Positions 8,012 through 15,188 of a stretch of DNA of 64,000 nt are shown piece by piece. The first letter of the stretch is position 1, and every line of letters starts with the position of its first letter. The notes below the pieces were generated by a model that saw only the letters and a program-made list of their open reading frames with translations, was not told where the DNA came from and ran no database searches. This DNA comes from Actinacidiphila cocklensis. Lineage in GTDB: Bacteria; Actinomycetota; Actinomycetes; Streptomycetales; Streptomycetaceae. The stretch lies in NCBI RefSeq assembly GCF_907177275.1, contig NZ_CAJSLV010000092.1, positions 124,001-188,000 on the forward strand. Direction: 5' to 3'. The position numbers and the translations under genes were made by a program.

Positions 8012-9310
8012 GTGAGCGCGAAGCCTCCCAGGACACTGAAGACCGTGACCGGAGCCGGCGGTGTGTCGGAGACGTACGACCTGGCGGTCGACCCGGAGCG
8101 GTCCACCCTGGACACCGCCCTGCGGGTCGCGGCACTCGCCGAAGCGGCGCGGATCGACGCGCTGTTCACCGCCGACCTGCTGAGCTTCGGCGCGCAGGGA
8201 GCGATCGGCTCGCAGGAGCCGCTGGTGTTCGTGTCGGCGCTGAGCGCCGTCACCTCGCGGATCGGCCTGATCGCGACCGTGTCGAGCACCTTCCACCACC
8301 CGTACAACCTGGCGCGGCTGTTCGGCACGCTCGACCACGTCAGCAACGGGCGGGCCGGGTGGAACCTGGTGACGTCCTCGCTCGGCGAGGAGAACTTCGG
8401 CCCCGGCGGGCTGCCGAGCCCCGAGGAGCGGTACGCGCGGGCCGCCGAGACGCTGGAGGTCGTCAACGCGCTGTGGGACAGCTGGCAGCCGGGCGCGCTG
8501 ACCCGTGGGCCGGACGGCACGGCGGTGCTGGACCCCGCCAGGGTCCGGCCCATCGACCACTGCGGCCGCTACTTCTCGGTGGCCGGCCCGCTCAACATCC
8601 CGCCGCTGCCGCAGCGCCGCCCGGTGCAGTTCCAGGCCGGGCAGTCCGACGCGGGCCGGACGCTGGGTGCGCGGTACGCCGAAGTGGTGTTCACCTCGCT
8701 GCCCACGCTGGACGTCGCGCTGGACTTCACCCGCAAGATCCGCGGCCAGGCCGAGGAGTTCGGGCGGCCCGGCGGACTGCCGCTGATCTTCAGCTCCTTC
8801 CACGCCACGTACGGCGCGACGGAGGAGGAGGCGCGGCGGCTGGTGCGCGAGCGCCGCGAGGCGATCGACTTCGAGCGCGGCCGGGCACAGGTGGCCGACA
8901 TGCTCGGCGGCGGCGTCGACCTCTCGGAACTGCCGCTGGACGCGAAGCTGCCGGAGAGCCTGCTGCCGGACGTGACGGCGGTGAACCGGCGGCGCGGCCG
9001 CGTGGACATCTTCGCCGGGTACGCACGGCAGGGCTACACCTTGAGGGAGCTCGTCGTCGCCGCGCAGGACACCGGGCACTGGGCGGTCGCGGGCACGCCG
9101 GAGCAGCTGGCAGACGCGGTGGAGGAGCGCTTCCGGGCCGGCGTGCTGGACGTCATCATGCTCGGCGGCCTCGCCGACCCGCGCCAGCACGACTTCGCCG
9201 TCAACGGGCTGCTGCACGAGCTGCGCAAGCGGAAGATCGTCGCCGGGGACTACGCCGGGACGACGCTGCGCGAGAACCTCGGCCTCGAACTGCCTCCGGC
9301 GGCCGGCTGA
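8012..9310 (+). CDS. NtaA/DmoA-type FMN-dependent monooxygenase (LLM class)
   Basis: 432 residues from GTG at 8012, with GAGAAGGGA six bases upstream. The luciferase-like monooxygenase fold is clear: FTADLLSFG, LSAVTSRIGLIATVSST, the HVSNGRAGWNLVTS motif with a following GEENFG, AGQSDAGRTLGARYAEVVF and the C-terminal GTPEQLADAVEERF. Relatives use reduced flavin to oxidise sulfones, sulfonates or nitrilotriacetate. Linkage to a cysteine-type leader peptide favours a sulfur compound. The N-terminus lacks the usual LGAF...HHxxAWR opening of the family and begins with an unrelated stretch, so the flavin-reductase or substrate side may differ. The enzyme is cytoplasmic. Confidence 0.87.
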   Translation: MSAKPPRTLKTVTGAGGVSETYDLAVDPERSTLDTALRVAALAEAARIDALFTADLLSFGAQGAIGSQEPLVFVSALSAVTSRIGLIATVSSTFHHPYNLARLFGTLDHVSNGRAGWNLVTSSLGEENFGPGGLPSPEERYARAAETLEVVNALWDSWQPGALTRGPDGTAVLDPARVRPIDHCGRYFSVAGPLNIPPLPQRRPVQFQAGQSDAGRTLGARYAEVVFTSLPTLDVALDFTRKIRGQAEEFGRPGGLPLIFSSFHATYGATEEEARRLVRERREAIDFERGRAQVADMLGGGVDLSELPLDAKLPESLLPDVTAVNRRRGRVDIFAGYARQGYTLRELVVAAQDTGHWAVAGTPEQLADAVEERFRAGVLDVIMLGGLADPRQHDFAVNGLLHELRKRKIVAGDYAGTTLRENLGLELPPAAG

Positions 9311-9399
9311 CGGCGGCCGGCGGACGGCGGACGGCGAGCACCGGCCCTCGACCCGCGGGGCGGGAACCGCCGCTCCCGGGGAGCGGCGCGCGCGGACCC

Positions 9400-9588
9400 G
9401 CGGGTTGCGTGGCCGGGTAGCGGGCCGAAGACCGGGGCGGCCTGCGCCGGCAGCGCGGCTGCCAGCGCGAGCAGGCAGGCGGAGCCGAGCACGGCGGCGC
9501 GCGGGAACAGCGAGGAGCGCGGCGTGGCGGGATCCGCTCGGGGGAGGACCGGGTCGGGCCGAACGGGAAGAACGCAGCTCCGTCCCAC
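9400..9588 (-). pseudogene. Signal-peptide remnant of a secreted or lipoprotein gene
   Basis: In one minus-strand frame a convincing export signal appears (SSLFPRAAVLGSACLLALAA followed by a PAQAAP cleavage site). The sequence after it is Arg/Pro-rich and not protein-like, and the frame closes inside the end of the convergent monooxygenase gene. It lies just downstream of a minus-strand leader peptide of the sulfur type (9670-9765). In such loci the next gene is often a sulfonate or sulfate transporter binding protein. This fits the 5' stump of such a gene whose remainder is lost. Confidence 0.3.
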
Positions 9589-9669
9589 GCGGAATGCGGA
9601 GCAGCAATGACGGGAGGGGGGCAGGGGGCCGCTGCGGCGGTTCTCCCCTGGAGTCGCCGGGTGGCTACG

Positions 9670-9765
9670 TCAGCGACACAGCGCGCTGGACTGCCGGCCC
9701 TGGTCGACGTGGCGACGGAGCACGAGCAGGGCGGAGGTGCACCCGAGTCCCGCGGCGGCTGTCAT
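9670..9765 (-). CDS. Second cysteine-type leader peptide, minus strand
   Basis: A 31-residue frame from ATG at 9765 to a stop at 9670. Its end, VLRRHVDQGRQSSALCR, carries the RRHVD...SSALC signature of actinobacterial sulfur-gene leader peptides and matches the one at 7743-7832 in layout. It reads away from the S1 protease and towards a broken gene stump at 9400-9588, so it seems to have lost the operon it served. The evidence is motif and length only. Confidence 0.55.
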   Translation of the reverse strand: MTAAAGLGCTSALLVLRRHVDQGRQSSALCR

Positions 9766-9863
9766 GAACACAGATCCTGGCAGCCCCAAGTGCCCCCGGA
9801 CAAGCACACGTCCGGCGGCCGGGGTCGCGGCGCGTGCGGCACCGCGGGTGGTTCGTCTGATTT

Positions 9864-9902
9864 GTGTGGGGCCTTGCGCCGTGCGCTCGCCTGGCCCCAC
9901 AC
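9864..9902. promoter_or_regulatory. 10-bp inverted repeat between leader peptide and S1 protease
   Basis: GTGTGGGGCC (9864-9873) and GGCCCCACAC (9893-9902) are perfect inverted copies around a 19-nt loop. They lie in the divergent region between the minus-strand leader and the plus-strand protease. The repeat could be an operator or a hairpin in the 5' leader of either transcript. Confidence 0.4.
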
Positions 9903-9997
9903 TGCACCCCGTCGGCGCGGTCCGCGGCCCTGCCGGGGCTGCGACGCGGGTTGTCGGCGTGCCCTGCGGGGTCCGCCGCGGGCGGAGGGAACGCGTC

Positions 9998-10909
9998 GTG
10001 GGGTTGCGTGCAGCAGTGCGGTCGGCAGGTGTCGGAGGGCGTGCGGCCGGCGGGGCGGCCGGGTTCTCCGGGGTTTTCCTGATTGTCATGAGCCTGACCT
10101 TTTCGGCCGGGGCGATCAACTCGTACAACGCGACTCCGGCGCCAGAGCGGACCGAGGTCGGGGCGCTCGTCGTGCAGTGGGACGACGACGGCGACCCGGC
10201 GACGCCCGACCGGGTGGACTGGGAGTGCTCGGGCACGATGGTGGACCGCGACACGTTCGTGACCGCCGGGCACTGCACGACCGACTGGTCCGCGGGCGTC
10301 CGCTTCTACGTCTCGCTCGACCAGGACGTGCAGACCGCGCTGGACAGCGCGGCGCGGGCACACCCCGGCGACCCGGCGGCGATCGGCGCGGCCGTGGGCG
10401 TCGAGGGCGTCGCCCACACCGACCCCGCCTACCCCGGACCGTCCGCCGACCCGCACGACATCGCCGTCGTCCAGCTGCCCGCGACCTCGGTGGCCGCCCG
10501 GTGGACGTTCACGCCGGCCGTGCTGCCCACCGCCGGCGAGCTGGACGCCCTGGCGCCGCAGCAGCTGGACGCCACCCCCTTCGAGGTCGCCGGCTACGGC
10601 ACCCAGGAGGCGCAGCGCGGACCGGGCGGGCAGACCCATCCGGGCGGCGGCGTCCGGATGAAGGCGCCGGTCACCTTCAACGCCCTCAACCCCTCGTGGG
10701 TGCGGCTGGGTATGACCGCGCCGCAGGGCAACGGCGGTGCCTGCTACGGCGACTCCGGAGGCCCGAACTTCGCCGCGCTCGACGGCACCCTCGTTCTCGC
10801 GGCGACCACCATCACCGGTGACGGCCCCTGCTACGCCACCAACGTCGCCTACCGGCTCGACGCACCGGCGGCCCGGGCGTTCCTCGCGCCCTTCGTCACC
10901 CTCCCCTGA
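9998..10909 (+). CDS. Secreted trypsin-like S1 serine protease
   Basis: 303 residues from the GTG at 9998, chosen because GGAGGG lies eight bases upstream and a plausible export signal starts there (hydrophobic stretch GFSGVFLIVMSLTFSAGA at about 22-39). The catalytic residues are visible: His92 in FVTAGHC, Asp154 in PHDIAVV and Ser253 in GDSGGP. This is the shorter trypsin/V8-like layout without the streptogrisin pro-region seen at 4315. Three of the four Cys sit around the His and Ser sites. It is predicted to be secreted or membrane-tethered. Its frame extends further upstream, but that part is not protein-like. Confidence 0.85.
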   Translation: MGLRAAVRSAGVGGRAAGGAAGFSGVFLIVMSLTFSAGAINSYNATPAPERTEVGALVVQWDDDGDPATPDRVDWECSGTMVDRDTFVTAGHCTTDWSAGVRFYVSLDQDVQTALDSAARAHPGDPAAIGAAVGVEGVAHTDPAYPGPSADPHDIAVVQLPATSVAARWTFTPAVLPTAGELDALAPQQLDATPFEVAGYGTQEAQRGPGGQTHPGGGVRMKAPVTFNALNPSWVRLGMTAPQGNGGACYGDSGGPNFAALDGTLVLAATTITGDGPCYATNVAYRLDAPAARAFLAPFVTLP

Positions 10910-10938
10910 CGCGGCAGTGCCGGTCGCCGTCCGCCCGA

Positions 10939-11064
10939 CCCGGGTGGCAACGGCCCCGACGTCTGCCGAACGGCAGCTGCCCGACCACCCAGTGGCGCAA
11001 CGCCCGCACCGGCTGGGACGGCGCGACCGGCCTCGGCACCCCGAACGGCATCGGCGCCTTCTGA
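10939..11064 (+). pseudogene. C-terminal remnant of a sedolisin/subtilase-type secreted peptidase
   Basis: From about 10969 to the stop at 11062 one frame reads NGSCPTTQW, then ARTGWDGATGLGTPNGIGAF and a stop. That is the characteristic end of S53/S8-type peptidases of streptomycetes (GWD..TGLGTPNG). Just upstream, a piece resembling the preceding GNGPDV segment is in another frame, so the remnant is frameshifted as well as truncated. It begins 30 bp after the S1 protease stop. Confidence 0.6.
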
Positions 11065-11109
11065 CCCGTCCTGCCCTGCACCACCTGTCCCGGCAGAGGC
11101 GTCACCCGC

Positions 11110-11139
11110 GGGCCGGAAGGGTTCTTCCCCTTCTGGCCC
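11110..11139. terminator. Bidirectional hairpin terminator
   Basis: GGGCCGGAAGGG (11110-11121) faces CCCTTCTGGCCC (11128-11139), a 12-bp stem with one G-T pair and a 6-nt loop. It lies between the convergent protease and membrane-protein genes and could serve both. Confidence 0.65.
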
Positions 11140-11191
11140 GCACCTTTGCCGAGCCGCACGTCCGCCCCCTTGCGGGCCGTGCGGCCGGGTC

Positions 11192-12145
11192 TCATCTGTG
11201 CCGGGTGGCGCCCGGGGCTGCCGCCTTGGGCGGGGTGGACACGGGCGAGGGCGGGCCGGTGTGCGGCGTGGGGGTCTTCTGGACGTGGCTGCGGCCGTGG
11301 CCGGGGGTGGGGGAGGGTGCGGCCGTCCGTGCGGCGCAGTACGCGTCGATCCCGGCGGCGCTGCCCGCCGCCTCGGCGAGCCGGGCCTGTATCGCCTTGT
11401 CCGGCGCCTTCCCCTCGCCCTTCGCCTTGGCGTACGCCTCGCACAGCCCCTGCATGCCCGTGTCGGCGGGCGGGCCGGACGTGGGCGGGACGGTGCCGGC
11501 GAGCGTCGGGGGCGTGCCGTGCCCGGGCGTGGCGCCCGGGGTGCGGGGCAGGCCCGGCGCCGTCCCCGTACCGCGGGCCGAGGGCGCCGGCGCCGACGCC
11601 GACGGGCTGTGCGTGCCGCCGCCGGAGGAGTGGAAGGGGTGTGTGAGGCCGCCGCCCTGCGCGGCGATGGCGACCCCGCCGAGGGCGGAGACGGCCAGCG
11701 CGCCGCCGATCAGCAACCTGACCGGACGGGGTCCTCGCCGCGTACGCCACCGGTGGCCGCGTACGGCCGGGGCCGGTACCGCCGCCGCGCGGCGGAAGGC
11801 CTCCAGTGCCGCGGCCTCGTCCTGCGGCCGGCCCGGCGGCAGGACGCGCGCGGCCGCGAGCAGCCCGGCCATCTCGGCGGACCGCGGGTCGGCGTCGGTG
11901 ACGTCCTCGCCGTTCAGCAGCTGCTCCGCGACGCCCGGCCGCGGCCAGCGGCCCTGCCCGCGCGCCGCATGCCCGTCGTCGTGCTCCTGTCCGCGCTCGG
12001 CCGTGGCGGGCTCGTCCCGGCCGCCGTCGCCCCGTGGGTCTTGCGGCGCCGCATGGCCGTCGTCGTGCTCCTGCTCGTGCCCGGCCGCGGCGGGCTCGTC
12101 CCGGCCGCCGTCGCCCCGCGGGCCATGCTCTTGGCTCTCGTTCAT
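11192..12145 (-). CDS. Single-pass membrane protein coupled to a sigma factor (putative anti-sigma)
   Basis: 317 residues from ATG at 12145, three bases after the stop of the upstream sigma gene, so the two are one operon. The N-terminal 60 residues are acidic and hold two tandem 28-residue copies (GDGGRDEPA...QEHDDGHAA). A cytoplasmic segment (LLNGEDVTDADPRSAEMAGLLAAA) follows, then RRGPRPVR and a membrane helix at about 143-162. The extracytoplasmic part is Ser/Thr/Pro-rich with a small helical segment holding two Cys (LCEAYAKAKGEGK and AYCAART). The order and location fit an anti-sigma factor; the fold is not one that can be named. Confidence 0.75.
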   Translation of the reverse strand: MNESQEHGPRGDGGRDEPAAAGHEQEHDDGHAAPQDPRGDGGRDEPATAERGQEHDDGHAARGQGRWPRPGVAEQLLNGEDVTDADPRSAEMAGLLAAARVLPPGRPQDEAAALEAFRRAAAVPAPAVRGHRWRTRRGPRPVRLLIGGALAVSALGGVAIAAQGGGLTHPFHSSGGGTHSPSASAPAPSARGTGTAPGLPRTPGATPGHGTPPTLAGTVPPTSGPPADTGMQGLCEAYAKAKGEGKAPDKAIQARLAEAAGSAAGIDAYCAARTAAPSPTPGHGRSHVQKTPTPHTGPPSPVSTPPKAAAPGATRHR

Positions 12146-12148
12146 CCC

Positions 12149-12748
12149 TTACTTCTCCTCAGCGCCTTTCAGACGCTCCGACAGACGCATCAGCCCCCGG
12201 TGGGACGCTGTGCGCACCGCGCCGGGGCGTTTTCCCAGCACCTCGGCCGCCATGGGGCCGTTGAGTCCCAGCACCACCCGCAGCAGCACCGCCTCGGCCT
12301 GGTCCCTGGGTAGTTCCGCTATCAGGGAGAGTGCCCGCGCCGTGGAGATGTTCTCCAGGGCCGCGCCCTCCGAGTCCCGCGTGCTCGTGCGCTCCGCGAC
12401 GCGTTCGGCCGCATCCTCGTCGAGCGCCGTCGTGCGCGGGCGGACGCGGCCGCGCCGTATGTGGTCCAGCGCCCGGTGCCGGGCGATCGTCGCGGCCCAG
12501 CCCCGGAAGGACTGGCCGCCGCCCCGGAAGGCGCGGAGGTCCCTGACGATGTCGTGCCACGTCTCCGAGGCGATGTCGTCCGCGTCGTCCCCGATCAGGC
12601 CGCGCAGGTAGCCCAGCAGCATGGGATGGAGTTCCCGGTACACGACGCCGAAGGCGGCCTCGTCCCCGTCACGCGCCCGGGCGACCGCGTCGCCCAGCTC
12701 CGTGTCGTCCATCCGCGAGTGCCGGTGCAGTCTCGCGTCGCCCACCAT
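12149..12748 (-). CDS. ECF-type RNA polymerase sigma factor
   Basis: 199 residues from a start at 12748; a later ATG (MDDTELGD) is an alternative. Region 2 is visible as FGVVYRELHPMLLGYLRGLI, then DDIASETWHDIVRDL and SFRGWAATIARHRALDHIRR. Region 4 is at LIAELPRDQAEAVLLRVVLG, with the helix-turn-helix AAEVLGKRPGAVRTASHRGL. The AEL..DQAEA motif is typical of ECF factors. The next gene on the strand, three bases on, encodes its probable membrane-bound anti-sigma factor. Confidence 0.88.
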   Translation of the reverse strand: MVGDARLHRHSRMDDTELGDAVARARDGDEAAFGVVYRELHPMLLGYLRGLIGDDADDIASETWHDIVRDLRAFRGGGQSFRGWAATIARHRALDHIRRGRVRPRTTALDEDAAERVAERTSTRDSEGAALENISTARALSLIAELPRDQAEAVLLRVVLGLNGPMAAEVLGKRPGAVRTASHRGLMRLSERLKGAEEK

Positions 12749-12802
12749 GCCCTCTTCGTACTCGCCTGCACCGCGCGTCTTGCGCGCACCATACCCGCAC
12801 CT

Positions 12803-12836
12803 GTGCGGACCTGCCGGTGTCCCGGCAGGTCCGCAC
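12803..12836 (-). terminator. Strong hairpin terminator
   Basis: GTGCGGACCTGCCGG (12803-12817) and CCGGCAGGTCCGCAC (12822-12836) form a perfect 15-bp stem with a 4-nt loop, 9 bp past the stop of the gene at 12846-13274. Confidence 0.85.
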
Positions 12837-12845
12837 CTTACGCCG

Positions 12846-13274
12846 TCACACCTGTGCCCGGCCCACCACCGCCAGGTAGAACAGCCGCAGGCTCTCCGCC
12901 TGTCCGTTCTCGTACCGTTTGATGGCCTTGCCGAGCGGGTTCCACACCCGCCCGTCGGTGGTGCGGATGCCGAACGGCTGCCCGAAGAGTTCGCGCTGGG
13001 CCGGGTCGAAATCCACCCATCGCGCGCCGGCCGCCCGGTGCAGGACCTCGCCCGTGTACGCGCCGAAGCCGGTCAGCGCGGGCGCGAGCGCCTCGGCGGG
13101 CGGGTGCTCCCGGCGGATGCCGTCGATGACCCGGTCCACCAGGGCCAGGCTCTGCGGCGAGTAGTCGAGCCGGACCCGCGCACCCTCCCTCGCCATGGCC
13201 ACGACGTCCGCGGCGAACCGCGGGCCCAGTGTCTCCGCCCGAGCCTTGCTGACAGTGCCTGAGACGTGCTGCAT
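12846..13274 (-). CDS. Conserved-looking hypothetical protein
   Basis: 142 residues from the ATG at 13274, chosen because GGAGG lies eight bases before it. There is no signal peptide or membrane segment. The protein is alpha/beta with recurring Leu/Val/Arg. Recognisable stretches are RVRLDYSPQSLALVDRVID, FGAYTGEVLHRAAGARWVDFD, then RTTDGRVWNPLGKAIKRYEN. The combination suggests a small cytoplasmic protein of the uncharacterised type often found in Streptomyces, but I do not recognise the family. It is a single-gene unit bounded by a strong terminator, divergent from the chitinase. Confidence 0.7.
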   Translation of the reverse strand: MQHVSGTVSKARAETLGPRFAADVVAMAREGARVRLDYSPQSLALVDRVIDGIRREHPPAEALAPALTGFGAYTGEVLHRAAGARWVDFDPAQRELFGQPFGIRTTDGRVWNPLGKAIKRYENGQAESLRLFYLAVVGRAQV

Positions 13275-13400
13275 CGTGTCGCGCCTCCATTCGCCGGACC
13301 GCCAGCCGCGGACCACGCGGCTGCAACCGAAGGCGCAGAGCCGGGCGAAAATGTCACACCCCGGGCCGTGGCGGCGATTCGTCCCGATCTGTATGCCTCG

Positions 13401-13420
13401 TTGACAAGGTCCAGACCAAT
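13401..13420 (+). promoter_or_regulatory. Chitinase promoter -35 with DasR-type (dre) site
   Basis: TTGACA at 13401-13406 is directly overlapped by AAGGTCCAGACCAAT at 13406-13420, a close match to the GlcNAc-responsive DasR operator (core TGGTCTAGACCA; here one arm has AGGTC). The site sits 55 bp before the chitinase ATG, as in other streptomycete chi genes, so repression relieved by glucosamine-6-phosphate is expected. Confidence 0.75.
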
Positions 13421-13474
13421 CCGTCACCGTGTGTGGCCCCTCACGGAGAACCACCTGATCGCCAGGAGGCGTTC

Positions 13475-14587
13475 ATGCGTGTGCTGTTCGGCAGAGTGAA
13501 GTCCTTCGCGGCGGCCGCCGCACTGGTGGCCGCCGCCGCGGCCGTACCCGCCGCCGCCCCCGCCACCGCGGCGGCTGCCGCGACCGGCACCGCGCCGCAG
13601 GTCTACGGCGCCTGGCACTGCAGCGACGACGCCTGTACGTGGGCGACGGTCCGCGACATGGCCGACTTCGACCGCAACAACCACTGGCTGATCGACCGCG
13701 GCGACGGCCGCCCCTCGGTCAACCTCGCCGTCCTCAGCTTCGTCAACCCGCTCACGCTGCTCAACGGCACGACGAACAGCGCGAACACCAACGGCGTGCC
13801 GGTCGGCATGAACCAGGCCGTGGTGAACTACTTCACCAGCCACGGCGTCCGCGTGATGCTCTCCATCGGCGGCATCACGTACACCGACGACTGGAACACC
13901 GCGCTCGCGCAGAACGCGACCCTGCTCGGCCAGAAGGCCGCCGCCCTCGCCTCGCAGCTGGGCGTCGGCATCGAGATCGACTACGAGCAGAGCGCGTCCC
14001 CGAACACCGCGGGGCTGCAGGCGTTCATCGACGCCTACCGGGCCGCCCACCCGTACGACGCGTCCGGGGCCGACCCGACCGCCCGGCTGACGATCGACGT
14101 GGCGGCCGGCGACCGCTGGCTGATCGACCTCGACCAGTACGCCACCGCCCACTGGCTCACTCCCGGCACCCCGGTGCTGGACTACGCCAACGCCATGGTG
14201 CCCAGCAGGCAGCCGTCCGCGACCGACGCCGAGTCGAACTGGCAGGAGCACCTCACCGGCAAGGCCAACTACAGCCCCGCCATCCCGCCGCTGGCCCCGG
14301 CGAAGTTCACCGGCAGCCTCTACATCGCCGAGGGCTCCAAGGCCAGGCCCGAGTGCACCGACTTCTCCTCCTCGGTGCAGAACGCGACCGGCAGCTGGAC
14401 GCAGAACGCCGCACCGGCCGGCGCGGGCACCACCAACGGCCTGCTGGGGTACATGTTCTGGGCCGCGGAACGCCCCTCGACCCGCGGCGTGACCACCGAC
14501 CCGCCCAACAGCTGCGAGGGCGGCGTCGGCGCAGGAGCGAGCGCGTACTCCGTGCCGGTGCCGATGCCGGCGCTCCGGCAGAGCTGA
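13475..14587 (+). CDS. Secreted GH18 family glycoside hydrolase (chitinase-type)
   Basis: 370 residues from ATG at 13475, with CCAGGAGG six bases upstream. The signal peptide covers residues 1-36 (an Ala-rich core with an AAAAA cleavage area). The GH18 barrel is shown by RVMLSIGG at about 127-133 on strand 3 and GIEIDYEQ at 165-172 on strand 4; Glu171 is the catalytic acid and the second Asp of DxxDxDxE is kept as D169. ANAMVPSRQPS and GYMFWAAE fit strands 6 and 8. There is no chitin-binding module. The protein is shorter than many GH18 chitinases, so an endo-GlcNAcase-like activity is possible. A dre site upstream places it in chitin/GlcNAc metabolism. Confidence 0.88.
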   Translation: MRVLFGRVKSFAAAAALVAAAAAVPAAAPATAAAAATGTAPQVYGAWHCSDDACTWATVRDMADFDRNNHWLIDRGDGRPSVNLAVLSFVNPLTLLNGTTNSANTNGVPVGMNQAVVNYFTSHGVRVMLSIGGITYTDDWNTALAQNATLLGQKAAALASQLGVGIEIDYEQSASPNTAGLQAFIDAYRAAHPYDASGADPTARLTIDVAAGDRWLIDLDQYATAHWLTPGTPVLDYANAMVPSRQPSATDAESNWQEHLTGKANYSPAIPPLAPAKFTGSLYIAEGSKARPECTDFSSSVQNATGSWTQNAAPAGAGTTNGLLGYMFWAAERPSTRGVTTDPPNSCEGGVGAGASAYSVPVPMPALRQS

Positions 14588-14629
14588 GCGCTCCTGCCCC
14601 GGTGCAAACAGGGCGTATCCGTAATATGC

Positions 14630-14648
14630 GCCGCTTCGCCCAAGCGGC
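14630..14648 (+). terminator. Short hairpin downstream of the chitinase
   Basis: GCCGCTT (14630-14636) and AAGCGGC (14642-14648) form a 7-bp stem with a 5-nt loop, 43 bp after the chitinase stop and 24 bp before the next start. It could be a terminator or a leader hairpin of the mat-like locus. Confidence 0.4.
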
Positions 14649-14672
14649 AGACGTCTTGTAAGGTGCGCCGCC

Positions 14673-15188
14673 ATGCAAACCCCCGCAGTGCGTCCGCCCG
14701 ACGACGCCCCACCGGCGTCCAAGGCGGCCGACCACCGGTCGGGCGGCCCCGCGATGGCCGCCCGACCGGTCTTCGTCGACCCTTCGGGGCGGCGGCAGCG
14801 CCGGGTCAGGCGGCTCGGGTGGCTCCTGGTGATCCCCGCCGCCGGATACGCCGCGCTGCTGCTCAGCGCGGCCATCGGGGGGCCTTCGGTCCACTCGCCC
14901 TACCTTCCGCTGCCGGCCGCGGGGGAGCATGGCGCGGGCTCTGCGACCGCCAGGCCCTCGGCGCCGGACACCGCGGGCCGTACACCCGCCGCGCCCGGCT
15001 CCGTTTCGCCGACCGCCCGCGCCACGGCCGGCGGCGTGCCCGCGGCGGGACCGGCGCCGCGCCCGTCCGCGCCCGGGAGCACGACGGCCGCCACGAGCGC
15101 GCCCGCCACCGCCGTTCCCATCGTGACGCACGGCAAGAGCACCGCGACGCACCCCGTGCCCACCCACACCGGGCACGGCCGCGGATGA
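14673..15188 (+). CDS. Small membrane protein of the mat-like locus
   Basis: 171 residues from ATG at 14673. The first 45 residues are cytoplasmic, RRQRRVRR precedes one membrane helix at about 49-68 (LGWLLVIPAAGYAALLLSAA), and the rest is a Ser/Thr/Pro/Ala-rich extracytoplasmic tail with no fold. Its stop overlaps the start of the large deacetylase/glycosyltransferase gene (ATGA), so the two are made together. In Streptomyces a small membrane protein (MatA) precedes MatB in the same way. I infer the equivalence from position; the sequence gives no domain support. Confidence 0.7.
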   Translation: MQTPAVRPPDDAPPASKAADHRSGGPAMAARPVFVDPSGRRQRRVRRLGWLLVIPAAGYAALLLSAAIGGPSVHSPYLPLPAAGEHGAGSATARPSAPDTAGRTPAAPGSVSPTARATAGGVPAAGPAPRPSAPGSTTAATSAPATAVPIVTHGKSTATHPVPTHTGHGRG

